Of a stretch of DNA of 64,000 bases, positions 49,474-61,300 are shown piece by piece (position 1 is the first letter of the stretch; each line of letters starts with the position of its first letter). Source of the DNA: Ectocarpus siliculosus (lineage: Eukaryota > Sar > Phaeophyceae > Ectocarpales > Ectocarpaceae); NCBI GenBank assembly GCA_000310025.1, contig FN649733.1, positions 4,299,640 through 4,363,639 on the forward strand. Direction: 5' to 3'. The notes under the pieces were generated by a model that was given only the letters and a program-made list of their open reading frames with translations, was not told the DNA's origin and ran no database searches. Position numbers and translations under genes: made by a program.

Positions 49474-52400
49474 ATGGTGACAATAGCAGCAACAGCCCAC
49501 GAGAAAGAGCTCCGAGGATCTGGTGCACGAGAGTCAGGAGCAGGGGGGTATTATGAAGAAGACGGCAATACAAATCCACCGAAGAAAACTGAGGAGGAGG
49601 ACGACCCTGACGCCCCGCCGCCCACGCCAGAGCAGATCAGGCTACAGTGGTATGTACTTGGTCGTCTGGTACCGGTGTTCGTAAAAGTTTATCTGTCTGG
49701 CGTACCTACCATGTGCGCCGTGCGTTCACATGTGACGGTGGCGCATGAGGAAAACAGTTCTGTGGGGACGTACATTCCGCGGTGCCCCGTCGTGTGGCTG
49801 CGTGTGGTCGAGGATGCACCCTTTAGTATGCGTGTGGTAGCAGGCCGACCCATTCATTTAGTGCTTATCACTCAGGTTAATATTTTTGTGTGCTACAGTC
49901 TTCGGAGACACGGGTATGCACTCTTCGTGGACGCCAACTGGACCGCGTTTAATGCTCCACGCTGGAATTGGACCGGCGAAAAAATTGCACCATTTCGCCT
50001 GCATGACAATACCCATTCCCCAATGCGACATACACTCAATTCTCCGTCATTGAGACTGGGGATCGATCAAACCGTGGAATATTAGACATGCTACCGCAGT
50101 GTATTTTCAATGCCTTTGGGTGCAGCATCCACGCGGCCGGTGTCATATGCCCTTGTCAAACAACAACCAGGTTCCACCAGAAAAAAAAACGCAACATCTA
50201 CGTGTAATATAGGGTATCCACTATGGATTGACGCCGAATTTCGACCTTTGAGGATTGACGCCAACATAAAGTAACGGCTGAGGGTTTTGACGGGAAACAA
50301 TTCGCACCGCGTGTGCCCGTTGGCACGTGGGAGGGAAAAAAAAAATGGTGGTGTAGAGTTGACGAGTTAACACCGGTCATGTTCACGACCCCGGGTTGGT
50401 TCGGGATGCCACCCAGGGTCGACATGCTGAAGCGAAGACTCACACCCACTCCCAGGCTCCCAGGAGACTAGGTGTGCCCCTCCGCCTCATCCCGCCGACC
50501 TTCCCTCTTCTGCCGCGGCGACTTCCCAGGCGTCAAACTGCCGTTGCTGATGAGTGAGGCAGCTGCTCGCTGTACTGCTGTGTACCGATGTCACTGCGGC
50601 AGCAGAGCACCGAACCCCGTGAGGGGGCGGGCGAAATGCACCTACTGACTGGCCAAGTCCGTGTACCCTCCCTTAATCCTCTATATGTGCTCCCTTCGAG
50701 GGCGGGACTCCCCCGATTACTGCCGATGCCCCTTTTTGCTGCTGAAAGCCCGTGCGCAATCACGATGGCTCATCTACCGAACGCGCGCGCCGAACACGCG
50801 AGTCCGGCCACTGGGCCGCCGTGAGAACTGCCGAGACGTGTGTGTGCAGGACCGCTAGGAGCAATCAGTAGGCATGGCAAATATGTTCGCTGCTGACCGC
50901 GCTCCTTTCGCGATTTGGTGATGGTAACAGAGCACAGAGCAAGGGTGTGTGAGCCACAGTCTGGCGATATTTGAAGTGCCAATCTCTTCGCGTCGGTTTA
51001 AGTTTTGACGCTTTTTCACAAAAATTTCGCCGTCAGAGTTTGCCTCCAAAAACGCGGCGTAACCTCGTTACGTCAAAACTCCCTGAAATGTCAATCTTTC
51101 ACGTCATTTCAACAACACGTGGATTCCCTCTAATGTACAATCTCGAAAAAAATCTTTCAAATATCGTGCGCCCACCAACGAATGGAATATTCAAGGGGGG
51201 ACAATGCTAATGTTATCACACGCTCGTGGACAATGTTTGTTCAGCTATGACAGGATGCTTGGCCGAGCCGGCTATTTGCCGGCCAAGCACCTGGGTCACA
51301 TTTCTAAGATCCAAAAAAAGGAAGGGGCGGACTCCATGAAGCTCGGGGCGGTGTCCGGGCAGCAATATAAGGCGATATTCAAGGCCAGGGCTTTCGACCA
51401 GTACTTTTTCCAGATTCCCCCAAAGAAAAGGTGAGTGGTGGGTGTGAGTTCCTTGGGGGCAACGGACACGGTAGGAGTGGGCTGGCAGGAAAAGCATTCG
51501 TACGTACGTAGAACCCGGTGTGTTGCCATCCGCCTGGTACACTTCGTCATAATGCTGCTTGAAATTTGGTTACAGTCCTGCGTAACGGCTCTGATCTGTT
51601 GAAGAAGCTGCCGTGAATGATAGAGCATGCTTCTCTACAAAAAGTTGGACGCGTTTCCTTCCCCTAGCGCGAAAGGCCGCAGCTCCTTCAGACGTGGTTC
51701 ACGATGCACACTGGTTGATTCATCTCTCTTCCGCCATGCTTGCCATCGTCGGGCAAGATAATGGTTTGAAGGGCATATCGTGGTCGTGAATGCTTCGGGC
51801 CACTTCCCGATAGATTTGAATAAAACGCAACGCTCCGGCGAAGCTGCGTTGTAACAACCAACTGAAAGCTCGATCCGGACTTGAAACACCCGCTTTCCAG
51901 GCACTTTGCCACGTTTTCCCCGCGGGTTCCTTGACGGACCAACGGCAAGCGCAGCGTGCTCGACGGATGTTATTTTACCCATGCGTGGTGGTGAGGAGGC
52001 CCTGGAGACAACTCTCATCGAAACGCGTTCAAAAGGAGAACCCCCACTGTTGTTGCTGGAAAACGTTGCAAACGCAGTACGCTGGACATGATGTCGGAGG
52101 TTGCGCGGAAAATCTTGTCCAAAGACCCGGCAGCCGAAGCTCAGAGGAAGAAAGACGTCGAGGAGGCACAAGTAGCGGGAGGGCAGTACCACGGCAAAAC
52201 CAAGCAGAAGAACCCGAACGTGAGGATAGCTGCACGTGATGCTGACGCTTGTCTTCCTCTGTGGGTACAATGGGTGTTGCGTGATAGAGCGGTAACGGCA
52301 GTAGTCACCGTCAATCGTGACTCGTCGTTCTCGTCTGACCCGAGGGCTTGGACGATTTCATCTAGAAATCTTCAAGCGAAACGGCACGTCGTCCTGGGAT

Positions 52401-55400
52401 CGACGAGGGCCAAAACCTCCAGGGTTCTGTCCATGGACGAAAGGTGCGAGGGTGGACCATAATTTGGAGAAGGAAGGAATGTGGAATCTCCCGATAATTC
52501 GTTTCGATCATCACCGGTCGGAAACCAAACAACGCAACCGAAAACACAAGAACAGTGGCAACATCGCACGGGCTGCTCAATCCGGGTCCGTCCGCCTCGT
52601 TGGGCCTGACACATACCAAGAGGCCACCGAACGGTACGGAGAGACTGGCTTCGCGGCGATGCGTTCTTCGCAGGAGCACCCTTTGATTTGAAGAATCTGA
52701 AGTACGGCTGCAGCGTTGATCCAGTGCATATATTGTTGCTTCAGCGCTGCCAAACCTTGTTGCGTACTCGGAACCGTATCATGTAGACTGTAGGGGCATT
52801 GTGCTGAGGGGCATGGATCTCAACTACCCGTTTTCCCAGGTGTGGTGTAGTCGCTGCTTGGTGCAAACGAGCTCAAGGCCGTTCTAATATTGATTTTCGG
52901 ACTGAGAAAAAGGTTCTTCTCCGACGGCCCCAACTCAACCCACACACCTGCAGGAGGATGCAAAGATTCGGCGAATTGGGTTCAAGGATACGTTGTTCGG
53001 ACCACCCGGGCTGGCCCCGCCGCAGCACCAAATTCTCAACAGCGAAGGAAGACACAAGTACTTCAGGTCTGACGGAAACAACAAATAATCGAGGGCCTAC
53101 AAGGCTGAAGACGTCGCGTCAGACCCAGGCTCAATTTCGCCCTTCGTCGAGACCGTCGACCGTGGGTTATTATTAGGTAGAGTCATGGCAAGATTTCACC
53201 GCCGAGATGTTTCAAGGCGATCAGCCTCTATTCCTGAACGAAACGTTTCGTAGTTGCGGGTCGTCACTGCAGCGGCTAGGATCCAAGACTTGAAGGAAGG
53301 AAACATGGTCGATGTTCCTAACGCCCGAGAGGCAACGAGTCGCTGCCCCTGCGAAACGGCTCTGTGGAATCAGCTGCTTCAACTTTCGTCACAGTTTACA
53401 GTTCTAGTGTCTCACATATTTTGACAGCTACGACGGAGACTGGGAGAACGGAAACATGAACGGCTTCGGCACGTACCGCTTCGCGGACGGTGCGACGTAC
53501 GAGGGTATCATGAGGAATAGCTGGCCCAATGGAGAGGGGACGTCCCGCTACGCCAACGGTGGCGTGTACGTTGGGCGGTGGAAGGATGGGAAGCATGAGG
53601 TGAATGGGCAGCAGCATGCCGCTTATACAGTGCTAACTGTACTCGGTGACGTCCGTCACGTGAGCGGCCGGTTGAAGGAACCCTAGGACGAAGATTAATA
53701 GTAACCCTCTTCTCTCCATCCCTCATTCTCTCTCTGTCTCTGCCTCTCTCTCTCTCTCTGTCTCTCTCTGTCTCTTCTCTCTGTCTCTCTCTTTCTGTAC
53801 GTCGTGATGCATAACTTGAAAGTTAACTCACTTACGCCCCAATGAAACCACGTTGGTCCAGTGGAACTGACTCCCAGTTCTCAAGGAGGTGGTGATCACT
53901 CAGCTGAAACCACCTTTGCTATATACGATGCGGTGCTGGTTGAATGGGAGACAACGCTTCGCCTACTGTAGTATTAATCTTGTGACAGCACTCTCGCCCT
54001 GTCGCCGAGGTTTGACAAAACGAAGTTATTCGTCCGGATCCGGGCTGATGTATTTTATCTATTTTTCTCGCTCGATGTGGTAAATATCTCCCCCTGTGTC
54101 AGGGCTACGGTGTCTTCACCTACCCTACGGGTACTGTATACGAGGGAACATGGCACGAGGGGAAGCGCTCGGGGAAAGGAATGCTGAAGCACAAGGTGAA
54201 GACACATCAGGCATTGTGATTGAATTTTGTAGCACGGTGTGGTGAAGCAACGTGTTCATGACAAGTCCATCAAAGCACTGAAAATCCAAGCACTACAATA
54301 TGTTGTACCGCAATAGGAATTTCCGAAACAAGCCGCCACATGAACCGGTGGGAAGATAGTGGGTTGTAGTACTGTTTCGCACGAAACTCTCCTGCGTGCA
54401 GGGTGTTGCCCCCTTGAATGCTGGTCGAACATGGAGGAGGCTCCCAACGTCAAATTACACAGAAAGAGAGCTGCATAACGAAGGTTGGAAGCTCAGGGTT
54501 GCAATCGCGCAATGGGTTTTGTCCGCGAACGTCTTGGAGCCTACGCACAGGGCACGGTATCGCGTACAACACCGCAATTAAGCATGGAAACATACAGCAA
54601 TCTCTCCCTACCGCAGTTTGTGTCGGCCAATCTCTTGGTTCACCTCATGTATTTTCCCCTCTCGCTTCTTGGAGACCCTAACCACTCAATAGGTATTACG
54701 CCACGTTAGCTACAACATTGGACAACCATGATTGACGCCACAAATGGTTACTTGTCTGTGTCGTGTACCACCACAAGAGCGGCAGCAGGTACGAGGGAGA
54801 TTTCTTCTTGGGGCAGTTTCATGGGCGAGGACGTTTCGAGTCTGCCAATTTGAAGGTAAACGAAAGGGGTGGTCGGGTGTCCTGGATGGGCATATCACAT
54901 TTGGTTTCATTTCCTTCAGTTGCATGCATCACTTATTTTTCCTGTGCTTGGTGCTACCCAACGAACATTTGTGGCTCGGAACTGCAAGCCCCGACACCTA
55001 ACACTCTAGTCGTCGCATGTGCCAGCTCGTGGGTCGGAATCAAGCACAATACACCCGTGGTTTATCGTTCACTTTACCCGAAGGGGAAAGGTTAGGGCAA
55101 CAGATGCGTAGCCCACATTGTTTGTTTGGCCCGCACCACGCCACTTGCCGTGCGATTACGGGCCGCAGGTGACGTACGAGGGTTGGTGGGTAGATGGTTT
55201 CATTCGTGGTCATGGAACACTCACGATGCCGGACGGGACAAAGCTGGTTCGATCTTGGCCAGCACAAAGTCGGTGAGACAGTCTCCAATGCCTTCAGGGC
55301 TTCTGAAGGATATATTCTCGCCAGTCTCTTGCACTGTCAGGCACGGCCCAAGAGGGGGATCCTGAGGTGTTACAAGAAAACTTGTTAGATTGGTTAAATG

Positions 55401-57196
55401 CAAACCACTTCGACCAGTCACCTTCCACGAACTCCACTCGAACCTGTGCGTCGTACATGGATGCGCCTTTGATGAGGGCTGAAAGAGTGGCAGAGGTTCT
55501 ACAAAACAATTTCACCTACCGTGGTGCTGGTCGGGCGATCAGCGTCGTAGTTTCCTCAAGCTCTCGGCAGTCGGTATGATGGCCATTGACCCACCGTACT
55601 CAGGGCCTGGCTTCGATCAGAGCTGTCTCTTCAACGTGTCTTGTGACTGCAATATTTCTATCTAGAGTAGTTTGCTCGGTTTCATTCGTTCAACAGCAAC
55701 GAGAGAGGCTCTTCTGTATGACCACGGGTTGGAATAAACGGCACTAGTGCTGTGAGCGCTGATTTGAAGTGAAGAACAAAAAAAAAAAAAAAAACGTCGA
55801 CCTTCACGTATTTCACCTCGGATCCAAAGTACTTTCGTAAAACACTCCAAGCAGGTTCGGTGGAGGATTGTCCTTGCGAGGGGCATTGGAGCTAGTTCTG
55901 TACGAGAGAGAGCAAGCTCGCCTGGACAAACTCGACGAAAGACAGGTATGTATCGTGACGGGTGGGCCGTTCCCAAGAACAGTATGCGTGTTCTTCATTA
56001 TTGTAAATGTTTAGATATTTTATGGAGTGGCGCGTCTCCTCGAAGAACGTGTGTCTTGCACTATCCCCCACCCCATTGCTTCTCCGTTTGGTTCCTTCGG
56101 GAAGTTTGGACTGGGCAAAAACACGCATGCATGTACCCCCTTTCATGTATATCCGCGCTTTCGGTGATCGTCGGGGTTGATCGCGTAGGCGCTTTACGGC
56201 GTGTCTGACCTGGCGGAGCTGCAGTTCCGTGTGAATAATGTCCGAAGAGAGATCGCAGAGAGAAGAGCACTCAACAAGGCGAACGAGAAGGCGGAAACGA
56301 TGGCGAAACGGAAGGCGGTGAGTCAGAAGTCCAGCAGGGACAGTCCCCATCGCCAAAGAAGCCGAGAAGACTAGTGAAACCGCCTGGCAGGACGTGTGTC
56401 TCTCCTCATCGGTTAGGGTTAGCCAGGCAGGCTCCTCCTGAGCACTATTCAGGAAAAAAATCAGCCAAAATTATGTACATAACCACAAGCCATGCCCAAT
56501 CCTCAGCCCATTCCGCAAATACGTGTATATGGAGAGCTAGAATTTGCTTCCAACAACCATATGAAACCCTCTGCAGACTATAGTGTCAGGCCGCGAGTGC
56601 CAAACCTGCATTTATGCAATATGACGCCAAATCAGTCCGGGCGCCATCACCGGCCCGTCAAAGTATCGACGGAAGAGCAGCTATTTGGCGACGAAACATC
56701 GAGACCCGCCCCCCTTGCCAAACATTACGATGAACTACTAGTCCCTACGACGCGGGGTGTCAAAAATTGAGGGCATGCACTGATAGCCACTGTGGGCATG
56801 ATCAGGCATGGTATATATTTCTTTATCCACGTACCACGCACCTTTGCGTGCTACATGGTATGCCCCCAGTCAAGAGAAACTGCAACAAATCAAGCAAGCT
56901 GGAACCAATCAAGCCGGTTCCATCTTTCCGCGGCGAAGGAATTTTTCAGTAGCATGACCAACTGCCAACATCAAGCATTGCAGTAGGTTGCCCCCCGCGA
57001 TGTGTGCCATTTCCCTTCGGGGATCCATAAACAAGGACGACGAATGTGCGATTAAAGCTGTGTCCCCCATGGCGTACCGTCCCTCTTTCTGTTGGCGTTG
57101 CAGGCGAAGCTAGCCATGATGGAGAGAAAACTCAATGAGCTGCTTCAGGAGGAAAAAGAGGCCGAACCGGACGATATCGAGAAGTTTATGATGTAG
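49474..57196 (+). CDS. MORN-repeat protein with C-terminal coiled coil
   Basis: MORN repeats are membrane- or cytoskeleton-associated 23-residue units, common in ciliary and cortical proteins. Exons: 49474-49649, 51245-51430, 52078-52219, 52954-53066, 53428-53599, 54103-54195, 54778-54855, 55169-55272, 55855-55945, 56189-56317, 57104-57196; all phases agree, total 458 residues. The N-terminus is acidic (KKTEEEDDPDAPPPTPEQIR) and is followed by a conserved-looking segment (YDRMLGRAGYLPAKHLGHIS...QYKAIFKARAFDQYFFQIP). Six MORN units follow, beginning YDGDWENGNMNGFGTYRF and including YVGRWKDGKHEGYGVF, YEGTWHEGKRSGKG, YEGDFFLGQFHGRGRF and YEGWWVDGFIRGHGTL. The end is helical (LYEREQARLDKLDERQ; ERRALNKANEKAETMAKR), finishing FMM-stop. 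The start at 49474 is the first ATG in the exon; an upstream exon is possible. The precise orthologue is unknown. Confidence 0.85.
53723..53799. repeat. TCTC/TCTG pyrimidine microsatellite
   Basis: About 75 bases of TCTCTG-type repeat in the intron between the first two MORN exons. Confidence 0.9.
55778..55794. repeat. Poly-A run
   Basis: Seventeen A inside an intron of the MORN gene, about 60 bases before the exon at 55855. Confidence 0.85.
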
Positions 57197-58315
57197 ACTG
57201 CCGTCACCCCGGGGATAGCTTTGCGAGGCGCGCAGGAACATACATGTGTGGGGCTTGGAGCCTTGTGGCACGTGGGCGCGAATGCCTTCCCAGTGGGCTC
57301 AAGACCAGCACAGTGGGGTCATCATATCTACCTCTTGCATGGCCCTTCGGGAGACCGACACAAGAAGTTGTGTACTTTGGTACTTGAAAAATACAGGAGC
57401 ATCAGAAATTTTATCTGACGGTTGGTCCGAGTGCTATTCCATGAAACGGTCGGCAGTCACGCCAGTCGTCGTTGCAAACCCATGATCTACGTAAAACGGT
57501 GCGAGTTTTGAAGCTATGGGGGGGGGGCACAATTTCTAACTTACACAAGTACCGAAGTGCATCGGTCACCTCGCGGAATGGCCGTCAGAGTTGCTTCGTG
57601 GCTGTTCATCGCCTGCACAGTGTTCAATTCTGAAGAATTGGAGCAAGAGAGGTTGGGTAGCCTAGGGTGGTCCCGAGAGCAACAATGCCTTCGCTCGTGG
57701 CGGGAGGTGGACCTGCATCTACAATTGAAGCGGTTGGTGAGGGACAAGGTAATATGTAGCTTTGCTCTTCAAGGTGATTCATTACCAATACAAACGCCAA
57801 TAATTCTGTACACCTCTTTTCGCCCGCAAGCACCATGCAATCTCTCCCCTGTGAACCTCACCGTACGTTCAAATTCCATTCCCGTCGAACAAACAGGACC
57901 AACGCATATGTTATACAGTGCCTGACACACCCACCAATCAACAACGTCGGGTCCAACCAGCTACTGAATCAAAGGATCTGCCGCCGCACAAGTGGCAGGG
58001 ATACTGCTGTAGGGGACTACTCCCTGGTGTCCCCTCCACTTGCACCAAAGGATCCCAAGGGTGGCAGTCAGTCGCGGGGTTGGAAGTTCACCTCGATCCA
58101 CTTCGATCCACGCCGGATATTCGCCTTTCTGAAGTACCGTGACTCTGGAACTAGACGGGGTGCACCTTTTCTGAAGCCTAGCCGTCGCAACACACAACAC
58201 GACAAACTGCCTCACACATTAGTAGTAGGGTGCTTGGCGATGATGGAGCACTAGACACACTTCTACTCCATCAAAGATACGTTCTTCGCCCTAGTTTCAA
58301 TCTACCGCATCCAAT
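57197..58315. other. Convergent intergenic region between the MORN and ABC genes
   Basis: Contains both 3' ends. A stretch at about 57631-57750 (+) reads EELEQERLGSLGWSREQQ and onward in a helical, exon-like style ending at a GTAATA donor. It has no partner exon, so I do not call it a gene. A 10-G run lies at 57518-57527. Confidence 0.45.
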
Positions 58316-61300
58316 CTACCGCATCCCCGAGGCTGAAGAATCGGCACTGTCTGCGACGGCGACGTTAGCAGAGGTGGGGGCACCTGTCCCGTGCCCCCTT
58401 TTCCTGTTCGATCCCGTGCTCTCTAGCTTGAATCCCTTGCTGGCAAGGGTGAGCTTGGTGTCGTGGAAGGGGACGAGGCTCGGCCTGTGCCCCACGCTGA
58501 CTACGGACAAGCCAGGAAGGGTGTCGAGAAGAGCGAACATTCGTTCCTCGTTCGCAAGGTCCTGGAAATGTTGATCAACGCAGCACGAGAGGCGCCATAA
58601 CATTGAGTTGGGTCGTGTCCACAACAGGAACGATAAGCTGCCTTCGCATCGGGTTCATGCATAAGGGAAACGCGATGGAGAAACGCGTTCACGGTGTTCT
58701 GAGAATCGCTGTGAGGAGCTCTGCTCCTGGAATTGAAACAGTTTCGACGGAAAGAACATGTGACGTTGTTCCTACCATTAATTCCCAGAGATCACACGAG
58801 ATGAGAGAGAGGACAGGCTCACCGTGGAAGCACTTGAACAACAATCCCTAACCGGATGACTCGGACACGGAACTCAAAAACTTTGAAATTTCCTCATTGT
58901 CACAAGACACGTCAACATTTCATTCTAAGTCACATGAAACAAACCGATTTATGCCGGCAATACAATCTCACGAGAGCGGAGGTAGACTCATCCAATATAG
59001 CCAGCGTGGGCTTGTTGTACAAGAGCCTGGCAAACGCCAACCGCTGCTGCTCCCCCAGAGAGAGCATGTCCGACCAGTCTCGCACCGCTCCAAGACCGGC
59101 GTGGGCGTCACCGCTCCCCATCATCACCGCAAGCCTTCCGAGGTCCACCTGAGGCATCCACAAGACAAGACAAGACAAGCAGGGGAGAGAGGGGGGGGGG
59201 GGGATTCAACGACGAAGTGAGTAGGCTTCCCTATACACCAACCAATTATCACACTCCACACAAGTCAGTCGGCGAAGCTGCGTGCTGACCAGACTCACAA
59301 CCAAACCCACAAGCAAGAGCTGTCGCCACAAGCCCAAAAACAAATCGAGCAGCAAATTCGCAGCCAAAAGAAACATTCCGTGGCACCTTCTCTAAAAGGT
59401 CGAGGAGCTCGTCGTCATCCGCAACCGACCCTCCTTCCGTCGTGCCCTCTACCGCTTCCGCATCACCGTCCTCTCCCGCCGCCTCCGCTCCACCGTGGCT
59501 CGATGGATACGTGATCTGGTCTCTCAACGGGCCGAGTGTACAGTACGGCCTCTGCGGAAGGAAGAACATCTCCTCCTTCGTTGGACGGACGATCTTCCCC
59601 GAACCTTTTTTGCCAAGCGCGCGACGGAGAGTGGGACTCTCACTTCAACCGGCCCGCGAAAAGGAGCCCGAGAGGGTCTAAACGCGCCTCACAGGTCAAA
59701 GAACAGTATACAGAGTTACACGCTGGAAGCAGCGAGTGTGCAAAGTGTTCGACGTCGAAAGGTGATTTTGGCGGCATGGGGGGTCCGGTGGATGGTTGAA
59801 AGTGATGGCGAGGGATACGTCAGCATAGAGAAACGCATACCTCAACTAATGAGGCGCCACGACTACAACAACGACAGAAACCTTGGTTTAAATGCGGCAA
59901 CGATAGCTCCATGGTCAATGCACAATCACGGTGGGGAAGTTGGCACTGTACCTGTTGTCCAAAGGCCGGCCATTGCACGAAGCAAGCTCGACTTCCCTGC
60001 GCCTGACTCCCCAACGATCAGCATGCGCTCTGAGTCGTCGAGCCTGAAGGACAATCCACTCATTAGCACGCGGCCTCCTGGCAGACGAAAGAGTGGACGT
60101 GAATATCACATGAAGCTGAAACATTCAGTTCATCAATGTTCGGCCAGCTGGAAAGAACGAGAAATCCGCTTTAGAACCAAACATGTAGATTTGGATTTTC
60201 ACTACATGTAGCACCGAACCGTGTTCGAGAAAGAGCAAGATAGATACAACAAGTTAGACAAAGGTCACTGAGTGGAAGAGCAAGCACCCTCATTGAGAAG
60301 GACTAGAAACCTACCTTGGCACTGTACGGTGGAGTAAGTATTGCCTCAACTCCAAGGATTCGAAGAAGAAAACACGCGAACATTGGCGGTCAGCCTCGAA
60401 CGAACACGTGAAAGGCACCGTTTTCCCAATCCTATTACTGGCGAAGGGGTTGAAGCAAAACTCAAGCGGGCATCGCCCCCTTCTACGTACCCACAGAGGA
60501 ATATACATCAAAACATCAGCATGCCCATGTTCGAGACAACATGACGCGCTCTCTCGTTCTTCGGTTCTCCAATTCAAAATAGAGTTAGCAACTTGAAAGT
60601 ACACGGTCGATGTCAGAAAAACTCCCCTCTATACTCCAGGGACGGGAATCCAGCCACATGGCCACACACGAGGACCGTACGTGTCAAATAGAGGGGACAG
60701 AGCAAAACAATACAGTTCACACCAAGTGCTGGTTACGCCATGAGCGTTTACTGTTGGGGTGGCGGATATCCTAATGTCCGTAATCAGTCGCGAAAAGAAG
60801 CTGTACTATCGAAACAACACAGCCCAAACTGGATGCATATATACAAGGCAAGACACGCCACGGTGCCAGTTTTTCACATCGCGTACAGCCGCAAGATGCG
60901 AACCCCTGGCATTCCTGACCTGTGGGTGTTACTACGGACACGTCCTCCACAGCCAGTCTCGCACCCTTCGCAGTCTCCGTCGTCAATACCCCCACCCCTT
61001 CCCCTTCCTTGGGGCCATCGTCCTGCTCCGGTTGGTCATCCCCGAGCAAGTTGTCTTTAAGCGGGCTGTCCAGGGCGGTGTGGCCAGGCACAGACGATGG
61101 GCTGGACGAAGGTGACGAAGACGTCGACGCTGGCGCAGCTAGAAGGCCTCGCTTGTTGTCGGTGACGTTCGCGATGGTTGCTGGTAGAGGTTTATGAACA
61201 GGGATTGGTAGGAGTCGGAGTGGGGTGAAGAGGCATGGTCTAGATCGTGCACCACAATGTTTCATGTGGCACAGAACCCCGCGCACGACCACTCGTTCAC

